From assembly GCF_020639365.1 (NCBI RefSeq), contig NZ_JAINUL010000001.1:2531519-2595518 (forward strand): 64,000 nucleotides of DNA, written 5' to 3'. The position numbers were made by a program, and so were the translations under genes. The notes beneath the pieces were generated by a model that did no database searches, was not told the DNA's origin, and saw only the letters and a program-made list of their open reading frames with translations. This document shows, one piece after another, positions 46,111-54,417 of the stretch. Positions within the stretch are counted from its first letter, which is position 1, and each line of letters starts with the position of its first letter. Origin of the DNA: Streptomyces flavotricini. GTDB taxonomy: Bacteria; Actinomycetota; Actinomycetes; Streptomycetales; Streptomycetaceae.

Positions 46111-47943
46111 GGCGCGGCGCCCGCGGCAGCGGCCGCCGCGACCGGCTCCGTCTCCGGCTCGCGCGGCTCGGCGGCCCTGGTGATCCACGGCGCCCGGGTG
46201 TTCACCGGGACCGCGGGCGGCGGGGCGCCGGTCGAGGCGGTCGCGGTCGGGCGGGACGGGAAGATCCTGGCCACCGGGAGCGGTTCGGCGGTGCGCCGGC
46301 ACATCGGGCGGGACACCGAGGTCGTCGACGCCCGCGGGAACACGGTGATGAGCGGCATCCACGACGGTCACGTGCACCCGCTGGGCGCCGGGGACCGGTC
46401 GCTGCGGCCCTCGCTGGAGGGGGCGGAGACCACGCTGCCCGAGCTGCGGGAGCTGCTGGCCGGCTTCCTCGCCGACACCGGGGGCTCGGACGCGGAGCCG
46501 GACCGCTGGCTGGTGGTGGAGGACTGGAACCCGGTCGGGCTGCTGCCGACCGGGAGCGTGCCGCACCACTCGATGCTGGACGCGCTGGCCACCCGCAGAC
46601 CGGTCGCGCTGGTCGGCGGCGACGGGCACAACCTCTGGGTCAACCGGCGGGCCCTGGACATCGCCGGGATCACGGCGTCCACCCCGGATCCGGTCGGCGG
46701 CCGGATCGTGAAGGGGGCGGACGGGCAGCCGACGGGTGTCCTGAAGGACGACGCGCAGGACCTGGTGAAGCGGCACATCCCGGAGCCCTCGCGGGCCGAA
46801 CTGGTCGCGGCCTGCGCCAAGGTGCTGGAGCTGGCGGCCGCCTCCGGGGTCACCACGATGATGGACGCCCTGGTCGGGCGGCACGAGCTGGAGCTCTACC
46901 AGGCCCTGGCGGCGGCCGGGAAACTGCCGCAGCGGATCGTGCCGGCGATCCGGCTCGACGCCGGACAGACCAAGGACCCGGCGGCCGCGCTGGCGTACGC
47001 GCGCGGGCTGCGGAAGGAGTTCGAGGGGGTACGCGGCCTGCGGTTCGGGATGGTCAAGGTGTTCCTGGACGGGGTCATCGAGTACCCGGCACAGACGGCC
47101 GCGCTGCTGGAGCCGTACCTGGACGGGAACGGCAAGCCCACGGCGAACCGGGGCGAGCTCTACACCTCGGCGGCCGACTACGGCCGCCTGACGGCCGCGT
47201 TCAACAAGGCCGGCTGGCAGCTGCACGCCCACGGGCTCGGAGACCGGGCGGTGCGGACCGCTCTGGACGGGTACGCGTACGCCCGCCGGGTGACCGGGCA
47301 GCGCGACGCGCGCAACGCGATCGCCCACCTGCAGATCGTGGACCCGGCGGACCTGCGGCGTTTCGCGCAGCTGGGCGTCGCGGCGTGCATGCAGCTCCAG
47401 TGGGCGGCGCAGGACACCTGGACCATGGACGCGCTGCTCCCCTACATCGGTCCGCAGCGCCACCGGTGGATGTACCCGGCGCTGAGCCTGGAGCGGGCGG
47501 GGGCCCGGCTGACCGGCGGCTCGGACTGGCCGGTGGACGCCCTCCAGGTGTGGAACCAGCTGCGGACCGCGATCGACCGGCAGGGCGCGTACGGGACGGG
47601 CGAGCTGTACCGGAAGCTGGAGGGGCTGAGCCGCGGTTCGGTGCTGCGGATGCACACCGCCGGGACTGCGTGGCAGCTGAGGCAGGAGGGGCTGACGGGG
47701 ACGGTGGAGGTGGGCAAAGCAGCCGACCTGGTGCTGCTGGACCGGGATGTGACCCGTTGTCCGGTGGCCGACATCAGCGGGACCGGCGTACGGATGACCC
47801 TGGTCGGCGGCCGGGCGGTGCACGACGCGGACTCGGCGGCGGGCCGGGCCGCGGCGGCGCGGGCGGCCCGGGCGGTGTCCGGACCGCGCCCGTCGACGTA
47901 CGCGGCGGTGCACGGCGGCCGCCACCACAATTGCGCCCACTAA
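46084..47943 (+). CDS. Amidohydrolase family 3 (YtcJ-like), apparently frameshifted near its start
   Basis: Up to 619 residues of a metal-dependent hydrolase of the YtcJ/amidohydrolase-3 type. Metal ligands are visible: HDGHVHPLG (HxH, near residue 94), MVKVFLDG (Lys), HAHGLGDRA (His), AHLQIVD (His) and GGSDWPVD (Asp). These enzymes hydrolyse exocyclic amides or formamides; the substrate is unknown. The ATG at 46084 lies in poor sequence without a ribosome site. The true start is probably the ATG at 46017, which supplies a Tat signal but in another frame. This is either a sequencing error in a G/C run or a genuine mutation. Confidence 0.75.
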   Translation: MRPACWARRGAAPAAAAAATGSVSGSRGSAALVIHGARVFTGTAGGGAPVEAVAVGRDGKILATGSGSAVRRHIGRDTEVVDARGNTVMSGIHDGHVHPLGAGDRSLRPSLEGAETTLPELRELLAGFLADTGGSDAEPDRWLVVEDWNPVGLLPTGSVPHHSMLDALATRRPVALVGGDGHNLWVNRRALDIAGITASTPDPVGGRIVKGADGQPTGVLKDDAQDLVKRHIPEPSRAELVAACAKVLELAAASGVTTMMDALVGRHELELYQALAAAGKLPQRIVPAIRLDAGQTKDPAAALAYARGLRKEFEGVRGLRFGMVKVFLDGVIEYPAQTAALLEPYLDGNGKPTANRGELYTSAADYGRLTAAFNKAGWQLHAHGLGDRAVRTALDGYAYARRVTGQRDARNAIAHLQIVDPADLRRFAQLGVAACMQLQWAAQDTWTMDALLPYIGPQRHRWMYPALSLERAGARLTGGSDWPVDALQVWNQLRTAIDRQGAYGTGELYRKLEGLSRGSVLRMHTAGTAWQLRQEGLTGTVEVGKAADLVLLDRDVTRCPVADISGTGVRMTLVGGRAVHDADSAAGRAAAARAARAVSGPRPSTYAAVHGGRHHNCAH

Positions 47944-48061
47944 CCCACTCAATGGTGGTGGATGTCCGCAATTGAAGTGATGCGCGGAGAGTCGGGTGGA
48001 ACCGACCATCAGTGGATCTGACGGTCGGTAACACCCGTCTGCCACACCCGACGCAGGAGCC

Positions 48062-48078
48062 ATCTCATATCTGAGATA
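48062..48078 (+). promoter_or_regulatory. Dyad overlapping the murA-like gene promoter
   Basis: ATCTCA-TATC-TGAGAT forms a perfect 6-bp inverted repeat, overlapped by TATCT-G-AGATA. It ends 11 bp before the ATG at 48089, and no ribosome site is present. TACGGT at 48077 could be a -10 giving a leaderless start. The XRE domain of the encoded protein is the natural candidate to bind it. Confidence 0.5.
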
Positions 48079-48088
48079 CGGTGCATCC

Positions 48089-49618
48089 ATGGCAGACGAC
48101 TACCTCGTACGCATCGGCAAGCTCATCCGTGACGCCCGGCAGCACCGTGGCTGGACGCAGAGTCAGCTCGCGGACGCACTGGGCACCAGCCAGAGCGCCG
48201 TGAACCGGATCGAGCGCGGCAATCAGAACATCAGCCTTGAGATGATCGCCCGAATCGGTGAAGCTCTCGACAGCGAGATCGTCTCTCTGGGCTACGCCGG
48301 CCCGATGCACCTGCGGGTCGTCGGCGGCCGCCGGCTGTCCGGCGCCATCGACGTCAAGACGAGCAAGAACGCCTGCGTGGCGCTGCTGTGCGCCTCGCTG
48401 CTCAACAAGGGCCGTACGGTGCTGCGCCGCGTCGCCCGCATCGAGGAGGTCTACCGGCTCCTCGAAGTCCTGAACTCCATCGGCGTCCGCACCCGCTGGA
48501 TCAACGAGGGCGTGGACCTGGAGATCGTCCCGCCGGCCCGCCTCGACATGGACGCCATGGACGCGGACGCGGCGCGCCGCACCCGGAGCATCATCATGTT
48601 CCTGGGTCCGCTGCTGCACCGGATGGACCAGTTCCGTCTGCCGTACGCCGGCGGCTGCGACCTCGGCACCCGCACCATCGAGCCGCACATGATCGCCCTG
48701 CGCCGCTTCGGCCTGGACATCACGGCGACCGAGGGCATCTACCACGCCGAGGTCGAAGCGGGCGTCTCCCCCGGCCGCCCGATCGTGCTGACCGAGCGCG
48801 GGGACACGGTCACCGAGAACGCGCTGCTGGCCGCCGCCCGCCACGACGGCGCCACGGTCATCCGCAACGCCTCCTCCAACTACATGGTCCAGGACCTGTG
48901 CTTCTTCCTGGAGGCACTCGGCGTGCGCGTGGACGGCATCGGCACGACGACCCTCACGGTGCACGGCGTCCCCAACATCGACGTGGACGTGGACTACTCC
49001 CCCTCCGAGGACCCGGTCGAGGCGATGAGCCTGGTCGCCGCCGCCGTGGTCACGGAGTCGGAGCTGACGATCCGCCGGGTCCCGATCGAGTTCATGGAGA
49101 TCGAGCTCGCGGTACTGGAGGAGATGGGCCTCGACCACGACCGCTCGGCGGAGTACACGGCGGACAACGGCCGTACCCGCCTGGTCGACCTGACGGTCCG
49201 CCCGTCGAAGCTCGAAGCCCCGATCGACAAGATCCACCCGATGCCGTTCCCCGGGCTGAACATCGACAACGTCCCGTTCTTCGCGGCCATCGCGGCCGTG
49301 GCCCAGGGCCAGACGCTGATCCACGACTGGGTGTACGACAACCGCGCCATCTACCTGACGGACCTCAACCGCCTCGGCGGCCGCCTCCAACTCCTGGACC
49401 CCCACCGCGTCCTGGTCGAGGGCCCGACGCGCTGGCGCGCGGCGGAGATGATGTGCCCGCCGGCCCTGCGCCCGGCGGTGGTCGTCCTGCTGGCGATGAT
49501 GGCGGCCGAAGGCACCTCGGTCCTGCGCAACGTCTACGTCATCAACCGCGGCTACGAAGAACTCGCGGAACGCCTCAACTCGGTAGGCGCCCAGATCGAA
49601 ATCTTCCGGGACATTTAA
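48089..49618 (+). CDS. XRE helix-turn-helix fused to UDP-GlcNAc 1-carboxyvinyltransferase (MurA paralogue)
   Basis: 509-residue fusion. Residues 1-66 are an XRE DNA-binding domain (LIRDARQHRGWTQSQLADALGTSQSAVNRIERG). Residues about 70-509 are a complete MurA fold. MurA catalyses the first step of peptidoglycan synthesis, transferring enolpyruvate to UDP-GlcNAc. Key positions appear intact: KTSKNACVALL (Lys and Asn of the substrate site), the Cys in YAGGCDLGTR (residue 190) that corresponds to the fosfomycin-binding Cys, and the late INRGYEELAERL. It may be an active enzyme, an autoregulator or a sensor of wall precursors. A similar second MurA exists in S. coelicolor beside aconitase, as I remember. 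Confidence 0.88.
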   Translation: MADDYLVRIGKLIRDARQHRGWTQSQLADALGTSQSAVNRIERGNQNISLEMIARIGEALDSEIVSLGYAGPMHLRVVGGRRLSGAIDVKTSKNACVALLCASLLNKGRTVLRRVARIEEVYRLLEVLNSIGVRTRWINEGVDLEIVPPARLDMDAMDADAARRTRSIIMFLGPLLHRMDQFRLPYAGGCDLGTRTIEPHMIALRRFGLDITATEGIYHAEVEAGVSPGRPIVLTERGDTVTENALLAAARHDGATVIRNASSNYMVQDLCFFLEALGVRVDGIGTTTLTVHGVPNIDVDVDYSPSEDPVEAMSLVAAAVVTESELTIRRVPIEFMEIELAVLEEMGLDHDRSAEYTADNGRTRLVDLTVRPSKLEAPIDKIHPMPFPGLNIDNVPFFAAIAAVAQGQTLIHDWVYDNRAIYLTDLNRLGGRLQLLDPHRVLVEGPTRWRAAEMMCPPALRPAVVVLLAMMAAEGTSVLRNVYVINRGYEELAERLNSVGAQIEIFRDI

Positions 49619-49630
49619 GTACGCCGCAGG

Positions 49631-49846
49631 TCAGGATGCTTTCCCGTCCTCCTGGGCCGTCCGTGGGCCGTCGCCGGTGTCTCCGCCCCCGCGGAAGACC
49701 CCGTCGACGGCCCTTCGCGCGCGTGCCTGGCTGTTGGGCACGAGGTGCGTACAGGTCCGCAGGGTGAACCCCGGATCGCCGTGCCCGAGGTACTCGGACA
49801 GGCCCTTGACGTTCGCCCTCACATGAGAGGGGAGTTGGGCGGCGCC
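49631..49846 (-). pseudogene. 3' remnant of a tyrosine recombinase (integrase)
   Basis: About 70 codons match the C-terminus of actinobacterial phage/AICE integrases: LSEYLGHGDPGFTLRTCTHLVP, then RARRAVDGVF. In intact relatives this region contains GH and the catalytic Tyr as RTYTHLxP; here that codon reads Cys. The upstream box with the other catalytic residues is missing. There is no plausible start. It marks the left side of a decayed integrated element. Confidence 0.75.
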
Positions 49847-49863
49847 CGCTGTCGACCTGACAG

Positions 49864-51129
49864 CTACAGTGCGGCAGGGGCCTTCTTGTACCAGCTTGTG
49901 ATGACGCTCACCAGGTGGACGATATTCTGGGTACGCATGATCGGCGCGGCCGCGTTCGGCTCGAAGTCGACGTTCGCCGCGGTGGTGCGCCAGATACTGG
50001 TTTCAGGCACCGGCGCACCCATATGTGCGTCGAGACGCTTGAAGAAGTCAGTGACATCGTCGAGCTCGACCGGGTTCTCGCCCGCCCGAAGCTCACGGAA
50101 CACGCCGCCGAGGACCCGGAGCATGCCCACCGAGCCGAGCAGTGAGGTACGGCGCACCTCTTGAGCCATGGTGAGGTCTCCAGGCCGACGCTCAGCTTCG
50201 GGGTCGTCCTCCGTGAGGGCAGCGAGGTCGGTGAAGGCATTGGAGATCACGTCGAGGAAGTCCTTGACCTGCTCGATCACCTCGCCATCGGTGAGAGTCT
50301 GCTCGGCCTTCTTGCTGATCCGCCCGCCAGCGCCGGCGATGACGGCGCGTGTGATGTCGGCAACGTGCTTGGCCCCCATGAAGTTGGGGTTCTTGAGCGT
50401 CATGCGGTCCTGCTCGGCGTCGACCCTGCCCCTCAGCAGCGGGTGGTCGATCACGTCGGACAGGGTACGGTTGGCAACCTTGTAACTGTCGAAGCGGGCG
50501 CGCACGGCGCTGCTGATGCCCTTGGCATTGTCTGCGACGTCCACGAACATCTGCTGGGCCTTGATGGGGTCGGGCTCCACATAGATGTCCAGACCGACGT
50601 ACTCGGCCTTCAAGCGGTTCATCTGGCCGATGAGTTCGTTGCGCTCCCCGTCAAGCTTCGCTGCCTTCTCCGGGCTGACCTTACGGGCCACCTCGCGGTC
50701 CACGGCAGAGATGGCGTCAGTGATGCGCTGCTTCTCGATGGCGACGCCGAGCACGCGATGCTGGCCGTCAATGGTCCGCAACGAGGAAATGCCGCCGATC
50801 GCCCACGGGACGGTGAGGTAGCCGACGGCACCCTGATCGTCCAACTTCTCGAAGGTGCAACCACCGCCGTCGCGTGCCAGAAGGGCTGGGGCAACCCAAT
50901 CCTGCTTCGTGTCGAGATACTCGCCGAAGTGCTTGGCGTGGAGGCGATCGACCTTACGGTTGTCCTTGTCGACGTTGTCCGGGTCGGGAACGGGGAGGAT
51001 GGTCGGGAGGTCCAGCAGCGGCACCCGCACGCTGTAGACGATCCGTCCGCCCTGAGGCGTCTTGATGGCTAGATAGGTGCTGGAGTCCTGCGGCTTGGAC
51101 AGCCGCAGAGGGTCCACGGTGATGCTCAT
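49864..51129 (-). CDS. DGQHR-domain protein, DndB-like
   Basis: 421-residue protein with the DGQHR motif in SSLRTIDGQHRVLGVAIE (near residue 120), typical of DndB and related proteins linked to DNA phosphorothioation and other DNA-modification islands. A helical region (about residues 140-175) and YVEPDPIKAQQMFVDVADNAKGISSAVRARFDS follow. The rest is alpha-helical with no catalytic motif that I can assign. The ATG at 51129 has a GGGGGG site. No dndA, dndC, dndD or dndE is near, so it is an orphan. Flanking recombinase and NUDIX debris suggest it came with a mobile element. Confidence 0.82.
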   Translation of the reverse strand: MSITVDPLRLSKPQDSSTYLAIKTPQGGRIVYSVRVPLLDLPTILPVPDPDNVDKDNRKVDRLHAKHFGEYLDTKQDWVAPALLARDGGGCTFEKLDDQGAVGYLTVPWAIGGISSLRTIDGQHRVLGVAIEKQRITDAISAVDREVARKVSPEKAAKLDGERNELIGQMNRLKAEYVGLDIYVEPDPIKAQQMFVDVADNAKGISSAVRARFDSYKVANRTLSDVIDHPLLRGRVDAEQDRMTLKNPNFMGAKHVADITRAVIAGAGGRISKKAEQTLTDGEVIEQVKDFLDVISNAFTDLAALTEDDPEAERRPGDLTMAQEVRRTSLLGSVGMLRVLGGVFRELRAGENPVELDDVTDFFKRLDAHMGAPVPETSIWRTTAANVDFEPNAAAPIMRTQNIVHLVSVITSWYKKAPAAL

Positions 51130-51678
51130 GAAATCCCCCCAATGGGATCAGCCACGCTCTTGTTTGGCGCGACAACAAGCGGAGCGTAGAACTAAGCCGC
51201 CCCCACATCTAGTAATTTCTTAATTTGAAAGCCAAGCAGGTAGGTATTGAGCACAAGTATTCACTATCGATCATTGGCGATTTCTTATGATCGCTCTGGG
51301 TGGCGCAATAACAAGACGACGCACGGTCGCGACGCCCCATGCGGAATGCTCTGACCTGCTCACGCAATGCCGGAGGATCGCCCCCCAGGAGCTGTGTCCC
51401 GTTCGTGCTTCTGTCCGCGTGGTCTGCGCCTCCCCAGCTCAGTCCGACGCTGGAAGCATCCCCTTGTCCGACCGGTTGGGGAGATGACCGTAGAGGGGCG
51501 GGACGATGACGCAGCCGACGTGCGGGGCTCCGACGCAGGAAGGCACCCGGTGCCGGAACAAAGCGGTCACAGGTAGCTCGCGGTGCGCCAGGCATCAGGG
51601 GCCGCGGTCCGCTTATGGAGTGGCGCAGCGGAAGAAGAAGGAAGCCGAAGCCAAGATGAGGAAGCTCAGGAAAAAGCG
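51130..51678. other. AT-richer decayed region upstream of the DndB-like gene
   Basis: About 550 bp with visibly lower GC near 51180-51300 (TAGTAATTTCTTAATTTG and similar), unlike the rest of the window. It probably holds the promoter of the DndB-like gene. The remainder contains short ORFs on both strands with no recognisable product. Near 51620-51682 a frame ends in a Lys/Arg/Glu-rich tail (QRKKKEAEAKMRKLRKKR) whose stop overlaps the broken NUDIX start, as if it were the end of a lost gene. Confidence 0.5.
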
Positions 51679-52010
51679 GTGACCTGGCTGCCGGACCCTA
51701 CGAGCTGACCTCTGCGGGTGACATCAGCGAGGGCGGGCGCGGCCGGGAACCGAAGCTGCTGGGCACGCACTTCATCCGCCACCGAGGCGAGGAGTGGCCC
51801 GCGAACCACATCGGCTTCATCTTCGACGGCGGCACGCTCACCGACGAACAGATCGGCGGCATCGTCCTCGACCCCGCCGAGCACACCGGGTTCCGCGTCC
51901 ACACCGCGGCCGAGTGGGAGGCCATCATGACGCCCGGCAACTTCGCCCGCCTCAAGGAGATCGACTCAGCCCGCAGAGCGGGCACCGTCGCCTACGTGGA
52001 GACCTGCTAG
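51679..52010 (+). pseudogene. Broken NUDIX hydrolase gene
   Basis: A GTG at 51679 opens VTWLPDPTS, like the start of Streptomyces NUDIX proteins, then hits a stop at 51706. In another frame the C-terminal half is clear: LLGTHFIRHRGEEWPANHIG, FIFDGGTLTDEQIGGIVLDP and FRVHTAAEWEAIMTPGNFAR, ending at 52010. The Nudix box itself is absent, so an internal deletion plus frameshift is likely. Confidence 0.6.
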
Positions 52011-52201
52011 CGCCGCACCGGACGGCCTGGATGCGGTCGGGGGAGGTGGCTCGGTGTCCGCCGGGAGGTGTCCCGTCCCGGTATGGCCCGGCGGGCTTCG
52101 CGCTGGGCGGGGTGAAGTTGGCGGGAAAGTGCTTCGTTCGGGGTGGGTGACCCGCGTACGCTGCGGCGGTTCCGCGGAGTGTTGATCTTGGGGGGTCATT
52201 C

Positions 52202-52828
52202 ATGGTGCGTCGTCGGGGGTTCGGTGTGGCAGCGGTCCTGGGGGCGGTGGTCGTGCTCGGGAGCGGGTGCGAGGGGCCGGCGCCGAAGGCGGGTGCGGTG
52301 GGGGCCGGTTCGGGTGTCAACGCCTCGCCCTCGGCCAGTGCGGCCGCCATGCCCTCCTTCGTCGGGCAGAAGTTCGCCGATGCCGGAGCCGCCGTAAAGA
52401 AGCTGGTCAGCAAGCCCGTCGAGGTGCGCAGCGCCTACTCCGACGTACCGTTGGCCTCCGACCACGCGGGCTGGGCGGTCTGCTTCCAGACCCCGGCGGC
52501 CGGTGCCCCCGTGGAGCAGGCGTCCACCGTCGAGCTCTCCCTCGTCGCGCCCGGCCGGCCCTGCCCGGACAAGGCCGGCGCGGTCCTCGTCCCGTCCAAG
52601 GCCCCGGCGGCGAGCGCGACTCCCGCCGTCCCGAAGCCGAAGACCTCGCCCCCGACCGACGGCGGCTCCACCGGCGGCGACACGGGCGGCAGCGGGGCGG
52701 GGAGCAGCGCGTACTACAAGACCTGCGCCGATGCCAGGGCTGCCGGGGCGGCGCCGATGCGGCGCGGCCAGCCCGGGTACCGCTCGGCCCTCGACAAGGA
52801 CCAGGACGGCATCGCCTGCGACAAGTAG
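52202..52828 (+). CDS. PASTA-like and excalibur-domain lipoprotein
   Basis: 208-residue predicted lipoprotein. The signal peptide ends in LGSGC (Cys at residue 23). A PASTA-like segment follows (about residues 45-115, MPSFVGQKFADAGAAVKKLV ... VEQASTVELSLV), then a Thr/Pro/Ser/Gly linker. The C-terminal excalibur calcium-binding motif is CADARAAGAAPMRRGQPGYR then LDKDQDGIACDK. PASTA domains bind muropeptides in other proteins, so it may sit in the wall. A GGGGGG ribosome site precedes the ATG at 52202. Confidence 0.82.
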   Translation: MVRRRGFGVAAVLGAVVVLGSGCEGPAPKAGAVGAGSGVNASPSASAAAMPSFVGQKFADAGAAVKKLVSKPVEVRSAYSDVPLASDHAGWAVCFQTPAAGAPVEQASTVELSLVAPGRPCPDKAGAVLVPSKAPAASATPAVPKPKTSPPTDGGSTGGDTGGSGAGSSAYYKTCADARAAGAAPMRRGQPGYRSALDKDQDGIACDK

Positions 52829-52982
52829 CCCGTCCCCGGCCGGCCGTGCGGCCGTGCGCGCCCGGTCGGGCGTGCAGCCGTGCGGCTGGATCCGGTCGGT
52901 CTGCTCCGATGTCCTCGGCGCGGCGGCAGCGGGGCGGGCAGAATCGGGCGCGTCGGTAGCGGGCGGTGTCGAGGGGGCGGCC

Positions 52983-54386
52983 ATGGCAGTGGAAACAGGG
53001 GCGGAATCCGGAAGCGGTACGGAGGTTCCGACGCTCGGCGGGGTGCCGCTGCTCGGCTCCCTCTTCGACCTGAAATCGGACTCGCTCGGAACGTACCTGC
53101 GCGCCCGGCACCGGCACGGCGACGTCGTACGGATCACCGCCGGCCCGCCCGGGCTGCGCGCGGAGCTCTACTGCGTGTTCTCCGCCGAGGGCGCGCAGCA
53201 GGTCCTGGCCTCGGACTCGGCCAACTTCCGCAAGGACAACACCTTCTACCAGGAGATCCGGGACTCCTTCGGCAACGGACTGCTGACCAGCCAGGACGAG
53301 GACTACCTGCGCCAGCGGCGGCTCGTCCAGCCGCTGTTCACCAAGCGCCGGGTCGACGGCTACGCCGGAGCCGTCGCCGCCGAGACCCGGGCCGTCGTCG
53401 CGGGCTGGGAGCGGGCCCCCGGCGCGGTGGTCGACGTCGGCGAGGAGATGATGCGGCTCGCGCTGCGCGCGGTCGCCCGCATCCTCTTCGGCACCGATGT
53501 CGAGGCCACCGTCGACGTCGTCGACCGGTGTTTTCCGGTCATCACGGAGTACGTGCTGCGCCGCGGCTACTCCCCCGCCAACTTCCCGCGCAACTGGCCC
53601 ACCCCGGGCAACAAGCGGGCGGCCGCCGCGATGGACGAGCTGTACGCGGCGTGCGACGCCATCATCGCCGCCCGGCGCGCCGGCGGTACGGCCGGGGGCG
53701 AGGATCTGCTCAGCCTGCTCGCCGCCGCCTCCGGCACCGACGACGGGGAGTTCGACGCCGCCGAGCTGCGCGACCAGGTGCTGATCTTCCTGCTCGCCGG
53801 GCACGAGACGACCGCCACCTCGCTCGCCTTCTCTCTGCACCTGCTGGCCCGCCACCCCGAGCAGCAGGCGCGGGCCCGCGCGGAGATCTCCCGCGTCCTG
53901 GGCGACCGTACGCCCCAGGCCGCCGACCTGGACCGGCTCCCGTACCTCACGCAGGTCCTGAAGGAGGCGATGCGGCTCTACCCGGCGGCCCCGGTCATCG
54001 GCCGCAGCGCGGTCGCGGCCACCGAGGTCGGCGGCCTGACCATCCCTGCGGGCGCGAACGTGATCGTGGCCCCGTGGGTCACCCAGCGCGACCCCCGCCA
54101 CTGGCCGGACCCGGACCGCTTCGACCCGGACCGCTTCACTCCGGAGGCGGAGGCCGGCCGCCCCCGCTACGCCTGGTTCCCGTTCGGCGGCGGCCCGCGC
54201 GCCTGCATCGGGCAGCACTTCTCGATGCTGGAGTCGGTGATCGCTCTGGCGATGATCCTGCGCGCGTACGAGTTCGAGGCCGTGGACACCGACGTCCCCG
54301 TCACCGCCGGGATCACCCTCCGGGCGGAGGGCCCGATCCGCTGCCGGATCCGCGGCGCCGAGGTGGAGCCGGCCGCCGAGGCGTAG
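52983..54386 (+). CDS. Cytochrome P450
   Basis: 467-residue haem-thiolate monooxygenase. The I-helix oxygen-activation motif is LLAGHETTATSL, the K-helix ExxR is LKEAMRLYPA, and the haem loop FGGGPRACIGQHFS places the proximal Cys near residue 408. The N-terminus has no membrane anchor. The sequence style (GGVPLLGSLFDLKSDSLGTYL) is like class II-type or terpenoid-oxidising bacterial P450s. No ferredoxin gene is adjacent. The ATG at 52983 lacks a strong ribosome site. The substrate is unknown. Confidence 0.88.
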   Translation: MAVETGAESGSGTEVPTLGGVPLLGSLFDLKSDSLGTYLRARHRHGDVVRITAGPPGLRAELYCVFSAEGAQQVLASDSANFRKDNTFYQEIRDSFGNGLLTSQDEDYLRQRRLVQPLFTKRRVDGYAGAVAAETRAVVAGWERAPGAVVDVGEEMMRLALRAVARILFGTDVEATVDVVDRCFPVITEYVLRRGYSPANFPRNWPTPGNKRAAAAMDELYAACDAIIAARRAGGTAGGEDLLSLLAAASGTDDGEFDAAELRDQVLIFLLAGHETTATSLAFSLHLLARHPEQQARARAEISRVLGDRTPQAADLDRLPYLTQVLKEAMRLYPAAPVIGRSAVAATEVGGLTIPAGANVIVAPWVTQRDPRHWPDPDRFDPDRFTPEAEAGRPRYAWFPFGGGPRACIGQHFSMLESVIALAMILRAYEFEAVDTDVPVTAGITLRAEGPIRCRIRGAEVEPAAEA

Positions 54387-54417
54387 CCGGCCTCGGGCGG
54401 CCGGCTCCCCCTCGGCG

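Noticed and set aside
46011..47975. A 654-residue frame over the amidohydrolase gene
   Set aside because: Only the first 30 or so codons (Tat signal) look real; the remainder is Gly/Arg/Ala-rich shadow sequence.
51367..51576. A 69-residue ORF on the plus strand in the island
   Set aside because: No family resemblance or ribosome site; it may be debris of a lost gene.
51209..51595. A 128-residue ORF on the minus strand in the decayed island
   Set aside because: No ribosome site, no recognisable motif, and it overlaps other equally weak frames.
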